Source: Tilletia caries (taxonomy: Eukaryota; Basidiomycota; Exobasidiomycetes; Tilletiales; Tilletiaceae). Taken from it: DNA of 64,000 bases. The notes beneath the pieces are model-generated. The model had not been told where the DNA came from and did not search any database. It worked only from the letters and a program-made list of their open reading frames with translations. The stretch spans positions 186,001 through 250,000 of the forward strand of contig JALUTQ010000010.1 in NCBI GenBank assembly GCA_032718865.1. The letters are read 5' to 3'. Positions 55,030 to 64,000 of the stretch are shown one piece after another. Every line of letters starts with the position of its first letter. Positions within the stretch are counted from its first letter, which is position 1. Position numbers and translations under genes: made by a program.

Positions 55030-55996
55030 TACGCATAAGGAAGATCTTCGGACTGATGGTGACCTCTAAGCGTTAAGGTCTTATGGATCAGCGATGAACG
55101 ATGAACGGTGAAGTCAGAAGTGATCAAGCGCCAGATGTTATGTATGTACACGACGGAAAGACGTAGCTTCGAAGGTCAATTCACTGTACTCGAAACTTTG
55201 GAAAGACATAAGTAAAGAGCTTGAAATGCTGAGGTGTCGTGGTGGAATCGCTATGTTGTTGAGGTCAATTGCTTGCTTTGATGCGGCTAGGATCCCTGAG
55301 ATAACGAGATAGAAACCCTGTCTTGACCAGAACCATGGCCTGTTTTAACAGAACCGAAATACCGTGCAGTGGCAGTCAAATGACATATTTTATCCGTTAA
55401 GATGACCATCCTTCTGAGGTGGAAACACTGCTTTCAATCTGGTCAAAAGACTGTCTGAACATGAACGATTGCCCGTTGTTACACGATGGAAATACCGAAA
55501 AGTTACAGCCTGAAAACCCTGTGGCAGCACTACCAAAAACCCTATGTTATCACTCAGAGATGAAGGCGGAAAGCCTGTTTGGAGAGGTCGGAAATACTAA
55601 CTTGCGCTTTAGGTGGAATCACCGTCTAGACACGCCGGACCACCTGTGTGGTGAGGTGGAAAGAAAATAAGTTCCGACAATAACCCATTTTCGAAAAAAA
55701 AGACGCAACAACGTCGTTTGAAGCAAATTTTACGCAAGCACGACCATGGTGAGGGCACCCTCCCACCGCAAAGATGCGTGCGCTGGGGGCGAAGGGGTAC
55801 AGGGGCTCCACTCTGTGCAGGACGGGGAACGTACGAATGTCAAACGGGTGCCGCTCGTCAGGGAGAGGAGCTCTAATTAGGACACGCATGTTTTACACTG
55901 TTTTACACCTTGGGTTTAGATGGCCTAAAATCGGGACAAAATGCAAAAATAATAATGTAGACATAACTCGCCTGTTTTATCGCTGTTCCACACAGC
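55030..55996. other. Non-coding right arm of the MULE
   Basis: Mostly AT-rich sequence with several CCTGTTTTA/AAAACCCTG-like motifs near the terminus. No supported gene. Confidence 0.5.
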
Positions 55997-56368
55997 TTAA
56001 AACACCCCCCCTGCTAGCAGTGTGTTGAGACGCTGTTGACGCTCCTGAGACGCTGTTTAGACGCTGTGGTTCTGGGCGTCTCAGCACCGCGTGTGATGCG
56101 TGCCGACAGCGTCTCAAGAGCGGGAGACACGCTATCCATCCGCTGCGTACACAAAAGAGGCGGTCGACAGCGTGTCTCCCGCTGTGGACACGTTGTAGAC
56201 ACGCTCTTCTTCCACTCCTCTTCCACTGCCTTCCCGCTTTGTATACGCGCTTTTCACACGCTGCTCATACGCGGTTCAAACGCTTTGATTACGCTGACAA
56301 CTGGAACTGTCGCTGGTCACATACTAATGCCTGATATAGCTGCCTGCCTCGATCCTCCTCCCGGCTTC

Positions 56369-56932
56369 GGCCTCCTCGACCCCGTCGCCGTGGTGGACGT
56401 CGATGTCTATGTAGAGGACGCGGGTGTGGACGCGGAGGAGCTCGAGGATGCAGAGGACGATGTCATTGACGTAGCAGAAACCCGAGGCCTCGCGCTTCTT
56501 GGCGTGATGGAGTCCGCCGGCCCAATTGACGCTGATGTCTGAGTTTCCTGTGGTGATCTGATGAGCGGCGCCTGCGAAGATGGAAGGGAAGGCTGTCAGA
56601 GCTATGATTTTCCACTACATGCGCCGAAATCCTGAATGTATGCGCACCGATCGAGCCTCCTGCGCTGATGGAGCAGAAGTCCCAGAGCCCTTCGAAGGCT
56701 GGACAATCTTCGCCAGCGCCGGCCAAGTCTGCGAGCGAGAGGAATGCGCATATACATGCGCGGTCAGTGGGGGAAGTAGACATCCAAATATGGAGAAATG
56801 CATGTATACTCACGTCTGGCCGAGTCTCCTGTGAGTATGGCGACAGTCTCTGGGGTGACCATGCGGAGGAAGTCGACGTATTCGTCGGTATGGAAGCGTG
56901 TGAGCTCGTTCGGGGTTGCGCGCGCCTCGTTC
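56369..56932 (-). pseudogene. Fragment of an RPD3-type class I histone deacetylase, captured with introns
   Basis: Read on the minus strand, the pieces match consecutive RPD3/HDAC1 segments: ATPNELTRFHTDEYVDFLRM and VTPETV, then GEDCPAFEGLWDFCSISAGG, then [37 protein letters not shown] and [17 protein letters not shown]. Homology stops abruptly after VEEA at 56369. GT-AG introns are still present between the segments (for example about 56571-56653), so the copy came from genomic DNA, not cDNA. Its frame does not continue from the ARP4-like piece joined at about 56932. Both ends of the catalytic domain are missing, so no active enzyme is expected. Confidence 0.85.
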
Positions 56933-57449
56933 CTGGCCCAGCACGGCCGCGATGGCCTCTTTGAAGTCGGTCAAGGAGCGGAAGTCGTGATAGGCGCGAT
57001 AGGACGGATGCGAAGCGGACAGCCGATCCTGTCGGAGAGGTAATTCGGCGCGCTACCTGCCTCGACGGCCGTCTTGCTCTTGATCAGATACGGCGGGATG
57101 ATATCGATTGCGTGATGCGGGGAGAGCCGTGGACTATTTGGCAGGGCGGAGGGTTGGGAGATGGACAATTGTAATGCGCGGGTGATGGCTGATCCTCCGA
57201 TGGGCTGGCGGTGGATTCCCTTACGGAGGACGAAGCCGTCAAGCACGGGGGTGGCTGTCGCGTGCGATGCGCCGATATCGAGGATGAGCGCAGTCCCCTT
57301 CCCCGATGCGAAGGCGGAGAGCACGGTCTGGTTGGCGAGGTAGTAAGCGGGCGCCTGGAGCTGCTCAAACACGAGCTCGGTCAGCGCTTCACGCGCGTCC
57401 TTGGTATTATGGGATGGCTAGGTGAAGGTGAGCGGGTGCTGAGTCGGGT
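56933..57449 (-). pseudogene. Fragment of an ARP4/Baf53-like actin-related protein gene
   Basis: The minus strand reads DPTQHPLTFT, a stop, then PSHNTKDAREALTELVFEQL, QAPAYYLANQTVLSAFASGK, DIGASHATATPVLDGFVLRK, PPYLIKSKTAVE and SYRAYHDFRSLTDFKEAIAA. This is the order found in Arp4, a subunit of NuA4, SWR1 and INO80. A nonsense codon TAG (57418-57420) replaces an expected Glu in the TEP context. A one-base shift is needed between the PYLIKSKTA and DFKEAIAA parts. The fragment begins at an AG acceptor (57449/57450) and ends at the join with the HDAC piece. Confidence 0.83.
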
Positions 57450-57565
57450 CTGCGGAGAGGATGGATGCGAGCGCGTGTTCGGTTGCTCGAGAAGGAAGAT
57501 AGTAGAGTCAGCACTGAGCACATAGCATCGCAAGTCATGGAGCTTCGCATCACTCATACACTCAC

Positions 57566-57985
57566 AGTAGCTTGGACAGCGAAGACAGGTCTCGGGTCAT
57601 GAGGATGGGGAGCGCATCAGCTGTGTGAGAGAGCGAAAGATGTGGTTAGCTGATGGCTGCCTGCGGAGCATGGAGCTGGTGAGTGGTGGCGAACTTACCT
57701 GTCGTTCGCTAAGTCTTTGAATGCAGCGTCCTGGCAGCGTGTTGCGATGAACCATGCTTGGTTGGCAAGCTGGCGGGCGGCGACGGAGCACAAGGTTGTT
57801 GAGCGCAGCGGCGTAGGAGCGTGTCGGGAAGGAGCGCGCTGGTCCGGCTGGGCTGCTTGGAGGCTTGAAGAATGGTGCTGTGTGGGAGCATCGTGTCCAT
57901 GGCGTGTCGGCAGCGGGATTGATGCGCTGTTAGGAGCTGGCGATGTTGGGTCGAAAGCAGGCTCGTGCTGGGCGCGAGTCAACAG
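57566..57985 (-). pseudogene. Further exon-like fragments of unknown origin in the Pack-type element
   Basis: Upstream of the ARP4-like piece on the minus strand are an exon-like stretch at 57566-57620 (DALPILMTRDLSSLSKLL before a GTGAGT donor) and one ending at 57698 (QDAAFKDLANDR before a GTAAGT donor). They are not in frame with the ARP4 piece and I cannot name their source. A third captured gene is possible. Confidence 0.35.
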
Positions 57986-58074
57986 CGTGTCCCGCCCGCT
58001 GCAAATCCGATGTCACGTGAACTCGCGTCTGAGCAGCGTCTAAACAGCGTCTCAGGAGCGTCAGCAGCGCCTCA

Positions 58075-58097
58075 ACATCCGGTCCACTTTTCCTGAG
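58075..58097 (-). repeat. Right terminal inverted repeat of outer Pack-type element
   Basis: Exact inverse of 45546-45568, followed by TGCGAAT at 58098-58104. Confidence 0.92.
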
Positions 58098-58104
58098 TGC
58101 GAAT

Positions 58105-59481
58105 GAATGGAGGGGAAATTAAAAAAGGTTACAGCTCCATACTGGAGTCTCAAGACTCCAGTCACCCCTCAGTCCTCACAGCCTCACACACCAAGGAGCG
58201 AGCGAGTGAGGAAGCAACGCACAGGATTCGAGGCAGCCCGCAGCGAGGATGCTGAGCAACGAGCGACAGCCGACAAGTCACGAGAACCATGCTGATTGCT
58301 GCCCTCGTTCACTACCTCCTGCCTGACGACAATGATGGCCGGCCCAGCACCGCCGGCGTCGGGGACAAAGCATGTGGTCAAGGGTGTCATATATGATATA
58401 AGGTGGTGGAATCAAAACTGGGAGACGAGCCAAACCAGAGCAACGGATGAGCTTCCTTCACGCTTCATCTCAACCAGTTTACCGCTCCCACGTCCCACCT
58501 CCCAGCTGCCGTCCGAGCACCGGTCCGGGTCGCCGGTACCATCGCGAGCGAGCTGGAGAGCGACTTCGGTCACATGTAGTACATCCCGTCCAACTTCCAA
58601 CCTGTTGATGCTGGAGTCTACACCATACCTTGAAAGTTGATGGAATGATGGATGGATGCTTCCGCAGGCTTGCGGGTTCGGCTACGCAAAACGGCTTCTG
58701 AACGGCGCGAGATCTGAGCAGACGCCGGCAATCCATTTGGCGCACCCAGGAACGCACAACAATACATAAACCAGGTCAGCAATACATACACACACAGGCG
58801 CCGGGCCAGAGCTTCGCAGAGGATAAATTGAAAGGAAAATTACATAAGCAGCAGCCAGACAGGGTGGGGGTCCAAACACTGCTAAGACGCTGCTCCCGCG
58901 AGATCCCAGCATCTGTGCGAAATTGAATGTCGATCAGACAAGTTCCGTGTGTCGCTTGTGACAGATCTCCATTTTCAGCGGTTAAATCATCGCATGATCA
59001 GGCTCGCCCACGAAGTCTGGCGAGACTGGCTCCAGACTCCTCGTTCGGGACGGCTCTCGCCTCTCTCTCTTTCACCTTCACCTTCATCGCGTCGAGCCGC
59101 GAGCGTCGAGCGTCGAGCATCGAGCACCAACCGTGGTCTGGTAGCATCGCGACTTCTTCTCTCTCTAGATTCGAGATCCCAAACCACCTCAAGCCTCCTC
59201 CAACCAGTCCTAGTCCGACCTATGTGCTCATGTCGATTGTGATTTCCCGATAGCAAGTCCAGGAAGATCTTCAAGCAGTCCCCAGTAGTCGGGTCGAAAC
59301 CGTGTAATGTCGTCGTTACTGATTTGTGATTCCGGATAGTTGTCCAGGAGGATTCCGACGTGGCGGAGGATTATTGAGGCTCCCGGAATTGCTGTCCGTG
59401 AAAGGATGGATCGAGGAACCCAAGAGGGAAGAGAGCCTCGTCCTGACGATGTTCGCCCGTCCGCCGACGCCGAGGACAACC
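58105..59481. other. Intergenic region between Pack-type element and TPP2
   Basis: About 1.4 kb. It contains a near-perfect hairpin, CTGGAGTCT-CA-AGACTCCAG, at about 58142-58161. There are several short frames but none I can support as a gene. It contains the 3' flank of the TPP2 gene. Confidence 0.5.
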
Positions 59482-62400
59482 TCAGAAATCAGCATACCCC
59501 TTCGCAGAATCAACAACCCTCCTCCTCTCCCCCACAGCAGCAACAGCCCCCCACCCCAACCGTCCCACCCCAACCAAGTCCCCCTCCCACCCCTTCAACC
59601 GCTCCAACTCAACCCCTTCCTCCGCACCAGAGCCCACACCGAGCTCCTTGGACACCGTGCGCACAAGCACCAGAGCCTGGCCGTACAGTCCGCGACCGAT
59701 AAGGTGTCGGAGCGCGAGTTGGCGGTATTTCGGTTGGCCGGTGGCGGAGGCTGCTGGGCCCAGGTACGCCCTGAGTCGGAAGTACAGCTCCTCCGCCTCC
59801 GCAGGCAGAGGCTGCACCTGTTCCTGTCCCTCACCCTGACCCTGATCCTGCCGAGCGAGCACAGCCCTCGCCTTCGCATTCAACGCAGCCAGCACAGCCT
59901 CCTTCCGCTTCTCGTTCAACTTCAGCTCCGCCTTCGCCTCCCCGTCCAGCTCACTCGGAGGAGCACCCTTGTTCGCCATCCAAAGCTTCAGCGCACCCTC
60001 GTCCACCTGCGCCAGGATCGCATCCGCCGCCGCGTCCACCTCCCCAGCGTTTCCAGGCTTGTCAGCAACGGCATCCAACGCAGCCAGTCGCGCAACCAGC
60101 ACGCCCAGATTATCCGGATGCTCAGAGACCAACCGATCCAAGAAGGCCTTCTTCTCCTTCTCGTCTTTGATCTGCCCCACCAAGCCCGTCATGAGCTCAG
60201 CGACTCCTTCCTTCTCAGCAGCGACCGCCCCGCCCGTCTCGTCCTTCTCCTTCTTGATCGAGGGTGGCACGATGTACCGGAGCGTGGACTGGCCTTTGTC
60301 AAACCCGAATTGGCCGAGGAGGAGGTCGCCCGGCTGGGCCTCCTTGGGCACCTTGTCGCCCTGCAGGTCCGTGTTGAGTACCAGCGTCTTCGTCTCGCCG
60401 GGAAGCAGCTGGATGTTTCCATTAAACGACGCCGGCTTCTTCTCCGAGAACATGTCGACGTGGTGTTCGTACAGGTCCAGCTTGATCTCCTTGCCCTTCG
60501 AGAGCTTCTGGTCCACCGTCAGGGTCATGTTCTTGAGCCTGTGATGGGCAAACCGTTATGTCAGAAGTCGAGGTGCTGCAACCTCCTCCTACGCACGCAC
60601 GCCACACAGAATCCAACTCACCCATTGAGCACAGTCATGTTCGGAGCGAGCAACTGGATCTTGATCACATAGTCGCCCTTCCCAAGATCCGTGATCTCCT
60701 TAGGATACACATCCCCAAACCAAACACGCTTCTTCGAGTGCTTCTCGAAGACCTGCCGAGGACGAATGGGAAAGCAACCTATAATCAGTGCTCCAACATC
60801 CAAGAAGAAGAAACGAGAAGCTGCGAACTCACCTGGATCAACAACGGCACCGCATTATCATACAAATTCCACGAAACCGGCGTCAACAACTTAATAGTCG
60901 CCCCCGCCTCCTTCAACACCAACGAATACGTCAAAACAGCCTCAACAAGGTGCGCCCCACCCGGCATCAGATCCCTCTCCGTCGTCAACGGCCGAACCAC
61001 ACACCCCTCCGGCCTCACAAAGGTCCGCCTCCACTCAAAGCTCAACGAGGGCACGAACTTCTCAGCACGCACATTGGAGACGCAATCAATCCGCGCGATC
61101 CCTTCCCCGCCCACAATCGTCGTCTCCTCCCGTCCCGAAGCGACCTGGCTCGTCTGGATCCCATGGAACTCCATCACGAAGTCCAGCTCGAACGCAGTCC
61201 TTTGTCCCCAGAACTGCGCAAGCACAACCTCCATGGTCAACCCGCCCCTGACTCGGAACTTCTGCACCCGGCTCTCGCCCTCGCCCAGACTGAGCACGGC
61301 CGAATGCTCGCACTCGCCTAGACGACGTTGTGGCTCCAGTTGGACACAGGTCAGCCACAGCCGGGCCTTCGCATCGGAGACGCCGTGGTTCTTCGTCGCG
61401 AACCGGATCTCCGCCCACGTCGCGCCCTCGGGCACAGAGACGTACCGCCGGTCCACCTTGCCCGAAGACAACGCGACGTTGTCGAACCGGATCGAACTCG
61501 ACGAAGCACTCGTCGGACCCGTCGAGTTCGAGACAGACGAACGAAGCACAATCGGCTTGGCCACAGTAACAGGCACATCAACCAACTTGAACCCGGGCGT
61601 ATCCGCATCCCAAACCTCAATCCGCGCATGGTGTAACCCAGCCTCCAACGAAGTCGGGTCCACACGAACCTCAAACGAGCGCCCGTTCCCTCCCAGATGC
61701 ACGAACTGCGGTACCTGGATCCAGTCCGCGCCGCCCGCGGAGGACGAGGACGAGATCGCGCATTTGATCTGCAAGTTCAGCGCCCGTTCCGTCTCGTGAG
61801 GCTTGTTGAACGAGGGACGGATGGTGACCGTGTACTGGTTCAGCCGGTGCGTCTCGTGCTTCTCGCGGAGGTAGATCCCTCGCTTGTCGGTTCCTGCGTT
61901 TCCGGGTACTTTTCCCGCGGGCGTCACGGAGACGTGGAACTCGGCGTCTTGGTCCGGTCGGTCTTTGTGTTCGCGGATGTATTCGAATGCCTTGTCAGTC
62001 TGCGTTTCATAGGTTAAGGAGCAAGGTCAGATCGGGGGCTTTCTTTGGTTGAGGGATAGTAACTCGGTTGGGGGGACAGTTGCTCACCTGGATGAAGGGA
62101 ACGCCCAATGGATCACCAACGTCCTTGGCCGTGGCAATGATAGCCTTGATGACCCGAGTCGCCGTAACAGGAATTCCCTCCTTCTTCATCCCACTGATGA
62201 TCAGAGCGACGCAGCCCTAGACAAAAAAAAAAAAGAATCCCAACGTTAGCACTACAGCTCACCAACACTCAGGAAGATGAATGCAGCGAGACTCACCGCC
62301 GCAGAAGGACTAGACATACTCGTCCCATTCGCCAACATAGTCGCCTGCAGGCAGTACCGCGGGATCGAAGTGATCGCCGCACCGGGGGCGTACACGCTCA

Positions 62401-64000
62401 CGCCGATATGACCGTCCGACGTCGGTCCGCGGGAGGACCACGTCGTAGCCGAGCTAGGCACGTCCTCAATGAGCGCGTACTCGGCCCGCTGCATGTTGCC
62501 CGCGTCGACCCAGGCGCCGACGGACAAGATGCTGTGCGAAAGTAGTTCGGAGGGAAAAGGAGACGCATCAGGTTGACTTAGCCTCTTATGTAGAGAGCTG
62601 GGAAACACCGAAGGGCGGGCTCAGAAATGGATACGTACCTGCTCGTCGTGCCACCAGGAGCGCCAGCAGAGGTAAGCGCCGGCCCCGCATTCCCCGCGCT
62701 GCTAACGAACACCACATCCCGCTGCCGAATAACAATGTCGCGAAGAAGCTCGACAAAGGCGCCCCTGTTGTCGACGCCGAACGCACTGGCTTCGCCCTGA
62801 GTGAGTAAAGGGGGAGGCATAAGGAAAGTGAGAATGAATGTTATGGCAGAATTGGGTGGGGAAGGGAGATACGTACGTAGGACAGGTTGGCGACGTCACA
62901 CTTGGTCGCGAGGATGGCCTGCGCCGCGCGCAGAAGGGCCTGCTGAGTCTCCATGCTCCCTATAAACCCAGAACAGTAAAATCAGCAAGGAGAGAAGGGG
63001 GGAGGGGAAACAGACACTGACATAACCCAAAGGAAAGAACTCACCGAGACGGGTGTCGCCGATCTTGAGGGAGACGAGCTGGGCTCCACTGGCGACGCCA
63101 TCGTACGAGCGCACATCCTCCTCCTTCTCCCCTCCCTCGACATAGTCCCGTCTAGCAGCGACGATCCCCGCAACATGCGAAGCATGACTGCCCGCAGCGA
63201 TGACGAGACTCAGCGCCTTGATATCCTCCTGCTCTTCTTGAGATGCGGGTTCGGGCTCGAGGCCGGTCCGGGAGGTCAGATGGTTGACGCTGTATGTCAT
63301 CAGACTGACGGGGTCCGACTCTTCCCAGTGCCTCTCGACCCTGAAGTCCGCCATAGGTTTCTTCCCGCTGAGATCGATAACCTCGTCAGCGAGTCGCAGT
63401 GCGCGGGGCGTACCCTCAAAACCCTTGGAGGGGTCGTACACCGAGGGAGGCGCAGCGGGGTCGTTCTTAGAGGAAGGGACGGTGCGGAGTTCGTCAGCAC
63501 CTCCGACGACGGTGCGCCAGTGTGTGCCGTCGTGCCAGGTGAGGAGTTCGAGGATGGGTCCCGGGTCGGGAAGGGCCGCGAGTTCTCCGAGGACGGAGAT
63601 GCGTGCTTTGATCTCTTGGACCTTCTGAGCGCGCGCGTTGGCAGCCTGGTCCTTCTCCTTGGTAGCGTCCGCGTCGGACTTCTTCTCGGCAGCAGGCGAA
63701 TCAGCGGACTTGTCGTCGGTAGGTGCTGCGGGACCGGAGGAGATGGCGAGGAGGTCGTGCTGGAGGTTTGCCTGGAGCCTGCTGATTTCGATGGTGAACG
63801 CATTCTCGCGAGCTGCAGTCATGCGCCTGATGAGATCCTGAGGCCAGACGTGGAAGGCAGGTTTGGTTCCCGTCTTCCATTTTCCCGACGGGTTCTTCCA
63901 GTCCTTGCTGGCGAGGAGAGTGCGTCCGGTGACGGGGGACTTGAAGGCGATTGTGGCCGGAGCTGCTGCTGTTGCTGTTGTGGACTCGGGGACGATGTTG
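59482..64000 (-). CDS. TPP2: Tripeptidyl peptidase II (S8 subtilase), N-terminus outside the window
   Basis: Giant cytosolic serine exopeptidase that removes tripeptides downstream of the proteasome. Exons: complement(join(59482..60538,60622..60752,60833..61999,62088..62216,62297..62531,62639..62796,62877..62959,63045..>64000)). All junction phases agree. The catalytic His lies in [16 protein letters not shown], the oxyanion Asn region in [17 protein letters not shown], and the nucleophile Ser in [12 protein letters not shown]. The catalytic Asp should lie beyond position 64000. Between them is the TPP2-specific insert with an A/K/E-rich run (about 63620-63720). Downstream come the beta-sandwich ([35 protein letters not shown]) and the helical C-terminal part. 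The gene ends GYADF. Confidence 0.92.

Larger units (their letters stand above)
45581..56010. mobile_element. Nested Mutator-like element (MULE) with transposase-SWIM-Ulp1 gene, 10.43 kb
   Basis: The ends are GGGGGGTGTTTTAA (45581-45594) and its exact inverse at 55997-56010. The 10-bp CTGCTAGCAG flanks both sides (45571-45580 and 56011-56020), within the 8-11 bp range of MULE duplications. Subterminal GTAAAACA / TGTTTTAC motifs recur at both ends (45621-45690 and 55888-55905). The element contains an intact MULE transposase gene on the minus strand and about 3.7 kb of further sequence to its right. Confidence 0.9.
45546..58097. mobile_element. Outer Pack-type DNA element carrying host gene fragments (12.55 kb including nested MULE)
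   Basis: A 23-bp perfect inverted repeat, starting CTCAGGAAAAGTGGACCGGA, lies at 45546-45568, with its inverse at 58075-58097. The 7-bp sequence TGCGAAT flanks both ends (45539-45545 and 58098-58104). The inverted repeat continues beyond the MULE: 56025-56070 (GACGCTGTTGACGCTCCTGA and on) mirrors 58030-58074. The inserted MULE therefore splits the left terminal repeat. Without the MULE the element is about 2.1 kb. It has no transposase of its own but holds fragments of ARP4-like and RPD3-like genes. A 7-bp duplication does not settle the superfamily. Confidence 0.85.

Noticed and set aside
58682..58912. 76-codon minus frame with a hydrophobic start
   Set aside because: Short, no conserved motif and no clear upstream context, so not supportable as a gene.
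59326..61799. Long plus-strand frames opposite the C-terminal part of TPP2 (448 and 413 codons)
   Set aside because: The minus strand shows a continuous, correctly spliced TPP2. The plus frames are rich in R, P, S and H, with no recognisable motif.

Overview
The window is nuclear DNA of a filamentous or yeast-like fungus, most likely a basidiomycete. The coding G+C is high. Introns are short (mostly 70-110 bp) with GTRNGT donors and CTGAY-type branch points. There are Q/S-rich regulators, and several very long genes have only one or a few introns. Ustilaginomycotina would fit, but that is a weak inference. No prokaryotic operon or CRISPR signal is seen, and no tRNA or rRNA gene was recognised.

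Host genes, in order: a mitofusin FZO1 (-), the 20S proteasome beta-3 subunit PUP3 (-), a 1682-residue Zn2Cys6 transcription factor (+), a multi-pass membrane protein of unknown function (-), the translesion polymerase REV1 (+), a DHX29/DHX57-like DExH helicase (-), a possible small secreted or anchored protein (-), a full-length ABCB/P-glycoprotein transporter (-), and tripeptidyl peptidase II (-, N-terminus beyond the window). Their spliced frames close exactly, and none needs a frameshift.

Three large blocks of mobile DNA lie between them. Block 1 (10973-about 19.2 kb) holds two PIF/Harbinger-like elements side by side. Each has an intact DDE transposase on the minus strand, facing an accessory gene on the plus strand (Myb/SANT in the first, an unrecognised basic/coiled-coil protein in the second). 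The first element is fully bounded: 16-bp perfect terminal inverted repeats and a TGA target duplication.

Block 2 (31923-38271) is a complete 6349-bp element. It has 61-bp inverted repeats (3 mismatches) and a 6-bp CGCTGG duplication. It encodes a retroviral-integrase-fold (rve) DDE transposase, and a convergent gene ending in a PHD finger. The termini and the 6-bp duplication recall the IS3EU superfamily. It sits 102 bp upstream of the helicase start codon.

Block 3 (45546-58097) is a nest. The outer element has a 7-bp TGCGAAT duplication and carries intron-containing, broken pieces of an actin-related protein (ARP4-like) and an RPD3-type histone deacetylase joined together, in the manner of a Pack-type transposon. 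A 10.4-kb Mutator-like element sits inside its left terminal repeat. That MULE has a 10-bp duplication and 14-bp GGGGGGTGTTTTAA ends. Its one 16-exon gene appears to encode a single 1171-residue protein: DDE transposase, SWIM zinc finger and C-terminal Ulp1/C48 SUMO-type protease.

A further pattern: four of the five non-MULE transposon ORFs that I could splice or read through (both Harbinger accessory genes, the rve transposase and the PHD gene) appear to carry exactly one extra base in a homopolymer run. The host genes and the MULE gene do not.
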